Shown piece after piece: positions 23,664 through 31,943 of a stretch of 39,454 nt of DNA. A program made the translations under genes and the position numbers. The notes beneath the pieces are model-generated. The model was not told the DNA's origin and did not search any database. It saw only the letters and a program-made list of their open reading frames with translations. Origin of the DNA: Candidatus Pseudoscillospira falkowii (GTDB taxonomy: Bacteria > Bacillota > Clostridia > Oscillospirales > Oscillospiraceae). Numbering within the stretch: the stretch's first letter is position 1; each line of letters begins with the position of its first letter. The stretch lies in contig CAJFFX010000010.1 of assembly GCA_904374485.1 (NCBI GenBank), positions 1 through 39,454 on the forward strand. The letters are read 5' to 3'.

Positions 23664-23699
23664 GGTTAGAACTTTTTGACATTCAACTTTTTTGAAAAA

Positions 23700-24190
23700 G
23701 CATTAAGTATATATCCCCCCGCTCCCCGGGGCCGGACGAGTGGATCCGGCCCCTGCGGGGCGGTTTTCGCCGATGGCCGGACGGCCTTTTTCCCCCGCCC
23801 GGCCCGCGGCGAAAGCTGAAATAATGTGCCTCCCCCCGCTGGGCGCAGCCCAGCACTTCTTCACTCTTCACTATTCACTCTTACTTATTTCGTGCCTCCC
23901 CCTGCGGGGCTGCGCCCGCAGGCGCGTTTCGAGGCCAACCGCCGCAAAGCGGCGGCTCTTAGGCCGAGATGAGGTGCCGTCGTAGGCGGCAGAAGGGGAT
24001 AGCACCGCACCATCGAAACCTGGTGCAGTCCCCTTCAGTCTGGCCGCTTCGCGGCCAGCCAGCTCCCCCACCAGCGGCGGGGGAGCCACGAAAAGGTGCG
24101 GTGCTGCTTTCGTCCCCCCCTCAGTCAGCCTTCGGCTGCCAGCTCCCTCGTCAGAGGGAGCCGCAAAGAGGAAAGCGGCTCCGCCGCCAC
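23700..24190. repeat. Field of extragenic palindromic repeats
   Basis: No credible gene. The stretch is packed with inverted repeats: GGGGCCGGA/TCCGGCCCC near 23721-23745, CCGCCGC/GCGGCGG near 23938, CTGGCCGC/GCGGCCAG near 24040, GCTCCCCC/GGGGGAGC near 24063, CAGCC/GGCTG near 24126 and GCTCCCT/AGGGAGC near 24140. Arms AGCACCGCACC and GGTGCGGTGCT about 85 bases apart can also pair. Intergenic repeats of this style are very common in Oscillospiraceae genomes, which is general knowledge, not a search result. Confidence 0.7.
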
Positions 24191-24213
24191 CCAAACTCAA
24201 AAAGGAGCATCCC

Positions 24214-24996
24214 ATGAACCCTGACACACTGCTGACGCTGTACCTTGCCCTCTGGATGGGGGTGCTGGGGGCGGTGCTGGGCAGTTTTTTTGACTGCGCG
24301 GCCGCCCGCCGGGCCGCCGGCGCGGGCTGGATCCCCCGGGGCCGTTCCCGGTGCGGCGCCTGCGGCCGGGAACTGTCCGCCCGGGACCTGATCCCCGTGG
24401 TGAGCTTCCTGCTCTGCCGGGGCAAATGCCGCCATTGCGGCGCGCCCATCCCGGCGGACTGCCTGGGGGCGGAGCTGGCCGGCGCGGCGGCCTTCGCCGG
24501 CCTGGCGGTGCGCTTCGGCCCGTCGCCGGTCCTTGTTATGTGGCTGCTGCTGGCCGCCGTGCTGCTGCTCATTTCCCTTTACGATGCGCGCACCCGGGAG
24601 ATCCCGAACGGGGCGCTGCTCTTTGCCGCGGCGGTGCGCGCCGCGTTCCTTTTCCTCCTGGCCGAGCCCCTGCCCCAGACCCTTTTCGATATGGCCCTGG
24701 GCGCCCTGGCCGTGCCGGGGGCGCTGCTGCTGCTCTCGCTGGCGATGGACAAGGTCCTGGGCCGCGAAAGCCTCGGCGGCGGCGACATCAAGCTGCTTTT
24801 TGTCCTGGGGCTGTATCTCGGCTGGGCGGAAATGCTCCTGCTGCTGCTGGCGGCCTGCATCCTGGGCATCCTCTGGGCGCTCCGCCCCGGCAAAAAGAAC
24901 GCAGCCATCCCCTTCGCCCCCTTCCTCTCCGCCGCCGCTATTCTTGTAACCATCTTCGGCTCCGGCCTGGTGGAGTGGTATTTGGGGCTTTTGTGA
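24214..24996 (+). CDS. pilD: Prepilin peptidase (type IV leader peptidase/methylase)
   Basis: A 260-residue inner-membrane aspartic protease that cleaves and N-methylates type IV prepilins or pseudopilins. The cytoplasmic cysteine motif is present (CGAC, then CRGKCRHC). The two catalytic aspartates lie in YDARTREIPN and GGGDIK, the defining pair of the family. About seven to eight membrane helices follow the usual layout. AAAGGAG precedes the ATG. It is the first gene of a small pilus-type group with pilM/N/O-like genes, 126 bases upstream of pilM. Confidence 0.93.
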   Translation: MNPDTLLTLYLALWMGVLGAVLGSFFDCAAARRAAGAGWIPRGRSRCGACGRELSARDLIPVVSFLLCRGKCRHCGAPIPADCLGAELAGAAAFAGLAVRFGPSPVLVMWLLLAAVLLLISLYDARTREIPNGALLFAAAVRAAFLFLLAEPLPQTLFDMALGALAVPGALLLLSLAMDKVLGRESLGGGDIKLLFVLGLYLGWAEMLLLLLAACILGILWALRPGKKNAAIPFAPFLSAAAILVTIFGSGLVEWYLGLL

Positions 24997-25122
24997 GAAA
25001 GGAAGGCGGCCCGGAGGCCGCTTTATAAACCTCCCCGCCTGGGGGACGCTTCCGGCGGAAGCGGCGTTCCGCCGCCGTTTGATCCCCCCGATTCCCCAAC
25101 CAGAAAGACAGGTGAATGAAAC

Positions 25123-26121
25123 ATGCCGAAAATCAAACTTGCTTTTGACGTGGGCAACAGCGCGCTGAAGATCGCCGTATGGCGGGGCGGGGCGCTGGAG
25201 CTGCAGGAGGTGCCGCTGCCAGAGCATCTGGTGGAGGACGACGCCGTGACCATGCCCCACGCCTTTTCCGGCTTTTTGAAAGATATCCGAAAGGAACTGC
25301 GCCTGCCCGCCGGTCCGGCGGCCCTGGTGCTGCCCACCAGCCGCTGTCTCTGCCGCCTGGTGACGCTGCCAAAAATGACGGTGGAGCAGCTGGAGATCAA
25401 CCTCCCTTATGAATTCAACGATTTCATCCAAGGCGACGTCAGCCAGTATTACTGCGACTACGCCGTCTGCCGCGGCGCAGAAAGGGACGGCGGCGAAGAG
25501 GACGGCGAGATCACCATGATGGCCGCGGCGGTGGAGCGCCAACTCATCCGGGAGATGGGGCGCATGTTTTCCGGCGCCGGCTTCAATCTGCGCAGCGTCC
25601 TGCCCCAGCAGATGGCGCTGATCCGCCTGGCCGCGGCCCAGGAAAAGCCGGAGTGCTGCTTCATCGATTTGGGCCGGCAGTCCACCCGCGTGATTTTGGT
25701 GTCCGGCGACCGGCTGCAGGCGGAGCGGCAGGTGCCCGTCGGCTGCCGGGCGGTGGCCCAGGCGGCGGCGGATGCCCTTCACATCGATGTGCGCCTGACG
25801 GAGACGTATCTGCGCGCCGGGCGGGAGGATGTGACCGGCCACGACCTGTGCCGCGCCGTTTACGACCAGATCGCCGTGGAAGTGCTGAAGGTGGTCAATT
25901 TCTATCGCTATACCTACCGGCAGAACCAGCTGCAGGGGGTCTATCTCATCGGCGGCGGCGCAAACATCGCGCCGCTGCGCCGGGCGGTGACGGAGCGCAT
26001 CGAACTGCCGGCGCTGTCCCTGGCGGACCTGCTGGGCGCGGACGGGGCGGACGAGGCGCTGCTGCCCTCCTGCGCCTGCGCGGCGGGCGCGGCGATGCAG
26101 GAGGAGGCGCGAGACGCATGA
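25123..26121 (+). CDS. pilM: Type IV pilus assembly protein PilM-like (actin-like ATPase fold)
   Basis: A 332-residue cytoplasmic protein. It opens with the actin-fold phosphate loop pattern KLAFDVGNSALKIAV and has a second acidic/glycine turn in CFIDLGRQSTRVILV and a third in GVYLIGGGANIAPLRRAV, as in PilM/FtsA relatives. PilM binds the N-terminus of PilN and links the pilus motor to the membrane complex. It overlaps the next gene by ATGA. It is shorter and more divergent than the proteobacterial form, as is usual for clostridial versions. Confidence 0.85.
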   Translation: MPKIKLAFDVGNSALKIAVWRGGALELQEVPLPEHLVEDDAVTMPHAFSGFLKDIRKELRLPAGPAALVLPTSRCLCRLVTLPKMTVEQLEINLPYEFNDFIQGDVSQYYCDYAVCRGAERDGGEEDGEITMMAAAVERQLIREMGRMFSGAGFNLRSVLPQQMALIRLAAAQEKPECCFIDLGRQSTRVILVSGDRLQAERQVPVGCRAVAQAAADALHIDVRLTETYLRAGREDVTGHDLCRAVYDQIAVEVLKVVNFYRYTYRQNQLQGVYLIGGGANIAPLRRAVTERIELPALSLADLLGADGADEALLPSCACAAGAAMQEEARDA

Positions 26122-26720
26122 AAACTGTGAATTGGAACCTGGACATCGGCAGCGCGGCCCGGAAAAAGCGCCGCACCTATCCCACCAAAACCACCATGAA
26201 CCTCTACTTCCGGGAAAACCGCGGCACAAAGCCCGCCACGATCCTGCTGTATGTGCTGTTCGTGCTGGTGCTGCTGCTGGCGGCGGGCAAATTCCTGGTG
26301 CTGGACCGCGTTCTGGCGGTGGACGCCCTGGAGGATGAGGCGGTGCGCATGGAAAGCCAGACGGCGTCGGTGATGGCCCGGCTGGGAGAATATCCGGCGG
26401 TGCTGGAGGAATACACCCGCCTGGCCCCCACGGAGCGGGAGCGGGCCCTGACGGACCGCATGGACGTGCTGGACCTCATCGACGAGGTGATTCGCCCCGC
26501 GGCCCATATCTCCCAGGTGACGATCCAGGACCAGCAGGTGCTGGTGGAGTTCTCCGGCGTCACGCTGGTGGAAACGGCGGACATCGTTTCCCGGCTGGAA
26601 GCGTCGCCCCTGGTGGCGCGCACCACTGTGGACACCGCTGCCTCTGAGGAGGACCGGGCGACGGTGGATGTGGATATGCTCATCGAGCTGTCCGGCGGAG
26701 AGGAGGCGGCGCAGGAATGA
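26118..26720 (+). CDS. PilN-like type IV pilus inner-membrane protein
   Basis: A 200-residue bitopic membrane protein. It has a cytoplasmic N-terminus of about 40 residues starting MKTVNWNLDIG (the PilN INL-like PilM-binding motif may correspond to WNLDI), one membrane helix at about 41-62 (ILLYVLFVLVLLLAAGKFLV), a coiled-coil stretch and a small alpha/beta extracytoplasmic domain. Start and end overlap pilM and the PilO-like gene by 4 bases each. The assignment rests on topology and gene order more than on sequence, so the exact family is moderately sure. Confidence 0.75.
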   Translation: MKTVNWNLDIGSAARKKRRTYPTKTTMNLYFRENRGTKPATILLYVLFVLVLLLAAGKFLVLDRVLAVDALEDEAVRMESQTASVMARLGEYPAVLEEYTRLAPTERERALTDRMDVLDLIDEVIRPAAHISQVTIQDQQVLVEFSGVTLVETADIVSRLEASPLVARTTVDTAASEEDRATVDVDMLIELSGGEEAAQE

Positions 26721-27265
26721 GAAAACTGACGCTGCGGGAGCGGGTGCTCCTGGTGCTGCTGGCCGTTGTGGCTGTGATCTGCGCCTATGTGTTTCTGTTC
26801 CACCTGCCCATGGAGGAGCGGGCGGAGCGGCTGGAGGGCCGGATCCTGGAAAGCCAGGATCTGCTGGCCCAGACCGAGGCCATGATCACCCGCCAGCAGG
26901 AGATGGAAACGGAGCTGGATGTGCTCCGCACTGAGGATATCCGGCCCATGCCGGATCATGACAATATCCAGAACGTGATGGTGGAGCTGAACGCCATCCT
27001 GGCCCCTTCCCGGGAATATACCCTGCGCTTTTCCTCCGTGCAGGAGGAGAACCATGTGGTGGCGCGGCAGGTTTCCCTGCCCTTCACCTGCGCGAACTAC
27101 GCCGCGGCCCGGAGCATCCTGCAGCAGCTCCACGACAGCGACCTGCGCTGCCTGGTGGACAGCGTGTCCATCACGGAAAACGAGGACGGCACCGTTCAGG
27201 TGGACGCCACGGTGATCTTTTACGAATACGACGGCGAAAGCGGCGAAACGCCGGCAGAAAGCTGA
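26717..27265 (+). CDS. PilO-like type IV pilus inner-membrane protein
   Basis: A 182-residue bitopic protein with a very short cytoplasmic start (MRKLTLRER), one membrane helix at about 10-30, a coiled coil at about 32-75 and a ferredoxin-like extracytoplasmic domain. This is the PilO layout; PilO pairs with PilN to form the alignment complex. It is the last gene of the group and is followed by a terminator. No pilin, PilB, PilC or PilT gene lies in the window. Confidence 0.75.
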   Translation: MRKLTLRERVLLVLLAVVAVICAYVFLFHLPMEERAERLEGRILESQDLLAQTEAMITRQQEMETELDVLRTEDIRPMPDHDNIQNVMVELNAILAPSREYTLRFSSVQEENHVVARQVSLPFTCANYAAARSILQQLHDSDLRCLVDSVSITENEDGTVQVDATVIFYEYDGESGETPAES

Positions 27266-27281
27266 AAAGTGCGAAGAAAAC

Positions 27282-27328
27282 AAAAAAACGTCAGGCCGGA
27301 AGCATTTGCTTCCGGCCTGACGCTGTTT
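27282..27328. terminator. Bidirectional terminator between pilO-like and CoA ligase genes
   Basis: A 15-bp stem (27289-27303 with 27308-27322), 4-base loop; A run at 27282-27288 and T run near 27325-27329 serve both convergent genes. Confidence 0.9.
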
Positions 27329-27339
27329 TTCGCAGGGGC

Positions 27340-28974
27340 TCACGCCTGGTTTTGGGCTTCCACCAGGCGGACGCCGCAGTATTTTTTGCGCAGGGCGGGC
27401 TTTTCGATCTTGCCGGTGGCGTTGCGGGGCACGTCGGCAAAAATGATCTTCCGCGGGCGCTTGTAGCGGGGCAGGTCCAGGCAGAAGCGGTCGATCTCCT
27501 CGGCGGTGCAGGTCTCGCCCTCCTTCACCTGGACGATGGCGGCGGCGATCTCGCCGAGACGCTTGTCGGGCAGGCCGATGACTGCCACGTCGTGGATCTT
27601 GGGGTGGGCGGACAGGAAGGACTCGATCTGCACGGGGTAGAGGTTTTCGCCGCCGGAGATGATCACGTCCTTTTTGCGGTCCACCAAGAAATAGAAGCCG
27701 TCGGCGTCCTGCTCGGCCATGTCGCCGGTGTGGAGCCAGCCGTCGCGGAGCACTTCCGCGGTGGCCGCGGGGTCGCGGTAATAGCACAGCATCACGCCGG
27801 GGCCCCTGACGCACAGCTCTCCCACCTGTCCCTGGGGCACTTCTTTGCCCTGCTCGTCCACGATCTTGGCTTCCCAGCCGTAACCGGGCACGCCGATGGC
27901 GCCGATCTTCTCGATATGGTCGAGCCCCAGATGGACGCAACCCGGGCCGGTGGATTCGGACAGACCGTAATTCGTGTCGTATTTATGGTGGGGGAAATAC
28001 TGCATCCAGCGCTTCACTAGGCTGGGCGGCACGGGCTGGGCGCCGATGTGCATCAGCCGCCACTGGCCGAGGCGGTAATCCTCCAGGCGCAGCGCACCCT
28101 GATCCAGGGCGGCCAGAATGTCCTGGGCCCAGGGCACCAGCAGCCAGACGATGGTGCAGCCCTCCCGGGACACGGCGTCGAAGATCGCCTGGGGGGAGTT
28201 TCCCTTGAGCAGCACGGCCTTGCCGCCGGTGAACAGCGAGCCGAACCAGTGCATTTTCGCGCCGGTGTGATAGAGGGGCGGGATACAGAGGAACACGTCC
28301 TCGCGGGTGGTTTCGTGGTGGATGGCCTCCATCTTCGCCGCCTGGGACAGGGCCGCGTGGCGGTGGAGGATGGCCTTGGGAAAGCCGGTGGTGCCGGAGG
28401 AGAAGTAGATGGCGGCCTCGTCGTCGTCTTCGATGAGCACCTTGGGGGCGGCGCTGGAGCAGTTGGCGGCGGCCTGGTGGTAATCCTCGGCAAAGGAGGG
28501 GCAGCTGTCGCCCACGAAGAGCAGCAGCCGTTCGCGCCCGACGGAGTCGGCGATGGACTCCATGCGCCCGATGAACTCCGGCCCGAAGAACAGCACGTCC
28601 ACATCGGCCAGGCGGAGGCAGTACTCGATCTCGCTGGCGCTGTAGCGGAAGTTCAGGGGCACGGCCACGGCGCCGGTCTTGAGAATGCCGAAGTAGATGG
28701 GCAGCCATTCCAGGCAGTTCATCAGCAGAATAGCGACCTTCTGGCCCTTGCGGATGCCGCGGCTCAAAAGCAGATTTGCCGCCCGGTTGGCCTTTTCGTC
28801 GAAAACGGACCAGGTGATCTCCCGGCGGTAGGGGGCGGTGCCGGTGGGCTGGATCAGGGAATACTCCTTCCAGGTCACCCGCTGGGCCTCGTGGATCTCG
28901 GGATTGATCTCCACCAGGGCGATCTCGTTTCCAAACAGCTTGCTGTTGCGTTCCAACAGATCAGTGATCGGCAT
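27340..28974 (-). CDS. AMP-forming acyl-CoA synthetase/ligase
   Basis: A 544-residue adenylate-forming enzyme that activates a carboxylic acid to its CoA thioester. Motifs include the AMP-binding IYFSSGTTGFPKA (about residues 188-200), NYGLSESTGPG, DGWLHTGDMA, the hinge DRKKDVIISGGENLYP, and the catalytic lysine in PRNATGKIEKP. It belongs to the medium/long-chain fatty acid:CoA ligase branch; the substrate is not evident. It is divergent from the yerC2-iorAB-paaK cluster, and its promoter carries two copies of the same 9-base element found at both yerC promoters, so a role in arylacetate or related acid activation is plausible but inferred. Confidence 0.9.
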   Translation of the reverse strand: MPITDLLERNSKLFGNEIALVEINPEIHEAQRVTWKEYSLIQPTGTAPYRREITWSVFDEKANRAANLLLSRGIRKGQKVAILLMNCLEWLPIYFGILKTGAVAVPLNFRYSASEIEYCLRLADVDVLFFGPEFIGRMESIADSVGRERLLLFVGDSCPSFAEDYHQAAANCSSAAPKVLIEDDDEAAIYFSSGTTGFPKAILHRHAALSQAAKMEAIHHETTREDVFLCIPPLYHTGAKMHWFGSLFTGGKAVLLKGNSPQAIFDAVSREGCTIVWLLVPWAQDILAALDQGALRLEDYRLGQWRLMHIGAQPVPPSLVKRWMQYFPHHKYDTNYGLSESTGPGCVHLGLDHIEKIGAIGVPGYGWEAKIVDEQGKEVPQGQVGELCVRGPGVMLCYYRDPAATAEVLRDGWLHTGDMAEQDADGFYFLVDRKKDVIISGGENLYPVQIESFLSAHPKIHDVAVIGLPDKRLGEIAAAIVQVKEGETCTAEEIDRFCLDLPRYKRPRKIIFADVPRNATGKIEKPALRKKYCGVRLVEAQNQA

Positions 28975-29032
28975 AAGTCATTCGTTCCTTTCCTTGGGGG
29001 GCGGACGGGCTGCCCGGCTGTTTTTCGCCTTA

Positions 29033-29088
29033 AACCGTTAAAGTATCAACCGTTAAAGTATCATAACCGATTTCCCGGAATTTGTCAA
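29033..29088 (-). promoter_or_regulatory. CoA-ligase promoter with tandem 15-base operators
   Basis: On the minus strand TTGACA (29088-29083), 17 bases, TATGAT (29065-29060). Two exactly adjacent, identical 15-base repeats (29033-29047 and 29048-29062; AACCGTTAAAGTATC on the plus strand) overlap the -10 and start site, where a repressor would act. Confidence 0.82.
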
Positions 29089-29160
29089 GACCGGAAGGGA
29101 ACGGGCGGCTGGAACTTGTGAAAAATTTTGCAGTTTTGCGGAAATTATTTGGTTTCATTA

Positions 29161-29190
29161 TTTACCTTTGCGCTTTAATGTGTTAATATA
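29161..29190 (+). promoter_or_regulatory. Promoter of yerC2-ior operon with YerC-box-like element
   Basis: TTTACC (29161-29166), 17 bases, TAATAT (29184-29189). The -10 overlaps GTTAATATA (29182-29190), and the 21 bases around it match the first yerC promoter at 15 positions with the -10 in the same register. Confidence 0.75.
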
Positions 29191-29233
29191 AATCTACTCA
29201 CTTTACTGCCTATGTGGCGCGGAGGAGATTGAT

Positions 29234-29563
29234 ATGGGAAAAGCGAAAGGCGGGGCGCCCAGCATGGCGCTGTATGAAACGATCATGAAGCTGCGCACCC
29301 CCGAGGAGTGCTACCGTTTTTTTGCGGACCTCTGCACGCCGGTGGAGCTGCGCTCCATGGAACAGCGGTTCGACGTGGCGGTCTATCTGCAGCAGGGTCT
29401 GGTCTATCTGGACATCCTGGAAAAAACCGGCGCCAGCAGCGCCACCATCAGCCGGGTGCGCCGCTCCATGCTGGACGGCGGCGCCGGCGGCGTCATGCGG
29501 GATGTGATCCTCCGCGCGGAGCTGGCAGAAAAAGAGCAATCACCGGAGGGTGGGGAGGAATGA
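29234..29563 (+). CDS. YerC/YecD-family TrpR-related DNA-binding protein, paralog 2
   Basis: A 109-residue TrpR-like protein: the same helical core as the gene at 20602 (CYRFFADLCTPVELRSMEQRFDVA) and an identical recognition segment ILEKTGASSATISRV. GGAGGAG precedes the ATG. It is the first gene of the aromatic catabolism operon, six bases before iorA. Given the homology to the tryptophan repressor and the location, it probably senses an aromatic amino acid or aryl-pyruvate and controls this operon; ligand and sign of control are inferred. The N-terminus (MGKAKGGAPS) is a short flexible extension. Confidence 0.88.
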   Translation: MGKAKGGAPSMALYETIMKLRTPEECYRFFADLCTPVELRSMEQRFDVAVYLQQGLVYLDILEKTGASSATISRVRRSMLDGGAGGVMRDVILRAELAEKEQSPEGGEE

Positions 29564-29569
29564 ACTGAT

Positions 29570-31309
29570 ATGAAACAATTGATGTTGGGCAACGCGGCGG
29601 TGGCCCGCGGACTTTACGAGGCCGGCTGCAGCGTGGCCTCCAGCTATCCCGGCACGCCCAGTACCGAGATCACCGAGGAAGCCGTCAAATTCCCGGAGAT
29701 CTACTGCGAATGGGCGCCCAATGAAAAAGTGGCCATGGAAACGGCTTTCGGCGCGTGCCTGGCCGGAAAGCGGGCATTCTGCGGCATGAAGCACGTGGGG
29801 CTGAACGTGGCGGCCGACCCGCTGTACACCATGTCCTACACCGGCGTCAACGCCGGGCTGGTCATCGGCGTGGCGGACGACGCGGGCATGCACTCGTCTC
29901 AGAACGAGCAGGATTCCCGCCACCACGCCATCGCCGCCAAGGTACCCATGCTGGAGCCCGCGGACAGCGCCGAGGCCCTGGCATTTACCAAGCTGGCCTA
30001 TGAGCTTTCCGAGCAGTTCGACACGCCCGTGCTGCTGAAAATGTGTACCCGTGTGTCCCACTCCCAGTCGCTGGTGGAGACCGGCGAGCGGGTGGAAAAG
30101 CAGCTGCCCTATGAAAAGAATATCGCCAAATACGTCATGATGCCCGGTATGGCCAAGCGCCGCCACCCCATCGTGGAGGAGCGCACGAAACAGCTTACCG
30201 CCTGGGCGGAGACCGCCCCGGTGAACCGGGTGGAGATGGGCGGCACGGCCCTCGGCATCATCACCGCCTCCACCTCCTACCAGTATGTCAAGGAGGTCTT
30301 CGGCGGCAGCGTGTCCGTTTTGAAGCTGGGCATGACCAATCCGCTGCCGGTGCAGCTCATCCGGGACTTTGCCGCCAAGGTGGACAAGCTGGCGGTGGTG
30401 GAGGAGCTGGACCCCATCATTGAGGATCACTGCCGTGCCCTGGGGCTGGAGGTGGTCGGCAAGGACGTCCTGCCCATGATCGACGAGTTTTCCCAGAACC
30501 TGATCGCCGAAAAACTGGGCGGCCAGGTTCACGCGGGCCGCACCTTGGACACGGAGATCCCCAACCGCCCGCCGGTGATGTGCGCCGGCTGCCCGCACCG
30601 GGGCATGTTCTACACCCTGTCGAAAAACAAATGCACCGTTCTGGGCGATATCGGCTGTTATACCCTGGGCGCGGTGGCGCCCCTGGCCGCCATGGAGATG
30701 ACGCTGTGCATGGGCGCGTCGGTCAGCGCCATCCACGGCTTCAACAAAGCCCTGGGCGCAGACAGCGCGCACCGGACCGTGGCCGTTATCGGCGATTCCA
30801 CCTTCATGCACTCGGGCATGACAGGCCTCGCCAACATCGCCTATAACCAGTCCAACTCCACGGTCATCATCCTGGACAACTCCATCACCGGCATGACCGG
30901 CCACCAGCAGAACCCCACCACGGGCTACAACATCAAGGGCGACCCGGCGGGGAAGATCGACCTGGAAAAGCTGTGCCATGCCATGGGCTTCAACCGGGTG
31001 CGCGTCGTCGATCCCTATGACCTGAAGGCCTGCGACCAGGCGGTGAAGGAAGAGCTGGCCGCGGACGAACCTTCGGTGATCATTTCCCGCCGGCCCTGCG
31101 CCCTGCTCAAGCAGGTCAAGCACAAGCCGCCCCTGGCTGTGGACCCCGCCAAGTGCGTGGGCTGCAAAAACTGCATGAAGATCGGCTGCCCGGCGATCTC
31201 CATGAGGGACGGCAAGGCCAGGGTGGACTTCACTCAGTGCGTGGGCTGCGGCGTGTGTGAACAGCTGTGCGGCGCGAAAGCGTTTTACAGCACTGCAAAG
31301 GAGGCGTGA
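29570..31309 (+). CDS. iorA: Indolepyruvate ferredoxin oxidoreductase, alpha subunit
   Basis: This is the oxygen-sensitive TPP and iron-sulfur subunit that oxidatively decarboxylates aryl-pyruvates (indolepyruvate, phenylpyruvate, p-hydroxyphenylpyruvate) to aryl-acetyl-CoA, reducing ferredoxin. The 579-residue protein has the pyrimidine-binding start (GNAAVARGLYEAGC, SYPGTPSTEI), the TPP loop (GDIGCYTLG, with GDSTFMHSG), and a C-terminal double 4Fe-4S domain (CVGCKNCMKIGCP and CVGCGVCEQLC). All eight cluster cysteines are present. It is followed 5 bases later by iorB. The genes fit an amino acid fermentation route. Confidence 0.96.
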   Translation: MKQLMLGNAAVARGLYEAGCSVASSYPGTPSTEITEEAVKFPEIYCEWAPNEKVAMETAFGACLAGKRAFCGMKHVGLNVAADPLYTMSYTGVNAGLVIGVADDAGMHSSQNEQDSRHHAIAAKVPMLEPADSAEALAFTKLAYELSEQFDTPVLLKMCTRVSHSQSLVETGERVEKQLPYEKNIAKYVMMPGMAKRRHPIVEERTKQLTAWAETAPVNRVEMGGTALGIITASTSYQYVKEVFGGSVSVLKLGMTNPLPVQLIRDFAAKVDKLAVVEELDPIIEDHCRALGLEVVGKDVLPMIDEFSQNLIAEKLGGQVHAGRTLDTEIPNRPPVMCAGCPHRGMFYTLSKNKCTVLGDIGCYTLGAVAPLAAMEMTLCMGASVSAIHGFNKALGADSAHRTVAVIGDSTFMHSGMTGLANIAYNQSNSTVIILDNSITGMTGHQQNPTTGYNIKGDPAGKIDLEKLCHAMGFNRVRVVDPYDLKACDQAVKEELAADEPSVIISRRPCALLKQVKHKPPLAVDPAKCVGCKNCMKIGCPAISMRDGKARVDFTQCVGCGVCEQLCGAKAFYSTAKEA

Positions 31310-31314
31310 GCTTC

Positions 31315-31887
31315 ATGGAAACGAAAAATATTATGATCGTCGGCGTGGGCGGCCAGGGCAGCCTTCTGGCCAGCAAGCTACTGGGCCGTCTGCTGATGGA
31401 GCAGGGCTATGACGTGAAGGTGTCCGAAGTCCACGGCATGAGCCAGCGGGGCGGCAGCGTGGTCACCTATGTGCGTTACGGCGAGCGGGTCTATTCTCCG
31501 GTCATCGACAAGGGCGAGGCGGATTTCATCGTCTCCTTCGAGCTGCTGGAGGCCGCCCGGTGGGTCCCCTATCTGAAGCCCGACGGCCAGATCGTTACCA
31601 ACACCCAGCAGATCGACCCCATGCCTGTCATCACCGGCGCGGCCCAATACCCGGAGGACCTGGTGGAGAAAATGCACGCCGCCGGCGTGAAGGTAGACGC
31701 GCTGGACTGCCTGAAGCTGGCGGAGGAAGCCGGCTCCGCCAAGGCGGTGAACCTGGTGCTCCTGGGCCGGCTGTCCCATTATTTCGGCCTGCCCGAGGCG
31801 GCCTGGCAGGCGGCGATCGACGCCTGCGTCCCCGCCAAATTCCTGGAACTGAACAAAAAAGCTTTCGCGCTGGGCAGAAACGCCTGA
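31315..31887 (+). CDS. iorB: Indolepyruvate ferredoxin oxidoreductase, beta subunit
   Basis: A 190-residue gamma-type subunit of the 2-oxoacid oxidoreductase family that handles the CoA-side chemistry with IorA. It begins NIMIVGVGGQGSLLASKLLG, followed by VSEVHGMSQRGGSVVTYVRYG, both typical. The start at 31315 is set by AAAGGAGG; the longer frame overlaps iorA. It pairs with the preceding gene and is followed by the phenylacetate-CoA ligase. Confidence 0.95.
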   Translation: METKNIMIVGVGGQGSLLASKLLGRLLMEQGYDVKVSEVHGMSQRGGSVVTYVRYGERVYSPVIDKGEADFIVSFELLEAARWVPYLKPDGQIVTNTQQIDPMPVITGAAQYPEDLVEKMHAAGVKVDALDCLKLAEEAGSAKAVNLVLLGRLSHYFGLPEAAWQAAIDACVPAKFLELNKKAFALGRNA

Positions 31888-31943
31888 CGCCGTGTTTTGC
31901 ATCTTCCCAGAAACATCAATCTACGAGAGAGGAATGATTCTCC

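Noticed and set aside
23188-24213. CRISPR array or insertion sequence in the repeat field
   Set aside because: The palindromes are irregular in length and spacing, with no repeated direct unit and spacer pattern and no transposase frame.
23871-24572. 233-codon minus-strand ORF upstream of pilD
   Set aside because: It runs over palindromic repeats and the antisense of the prepilin peptidase; Ser/Pro/Arg-rich with no motif.
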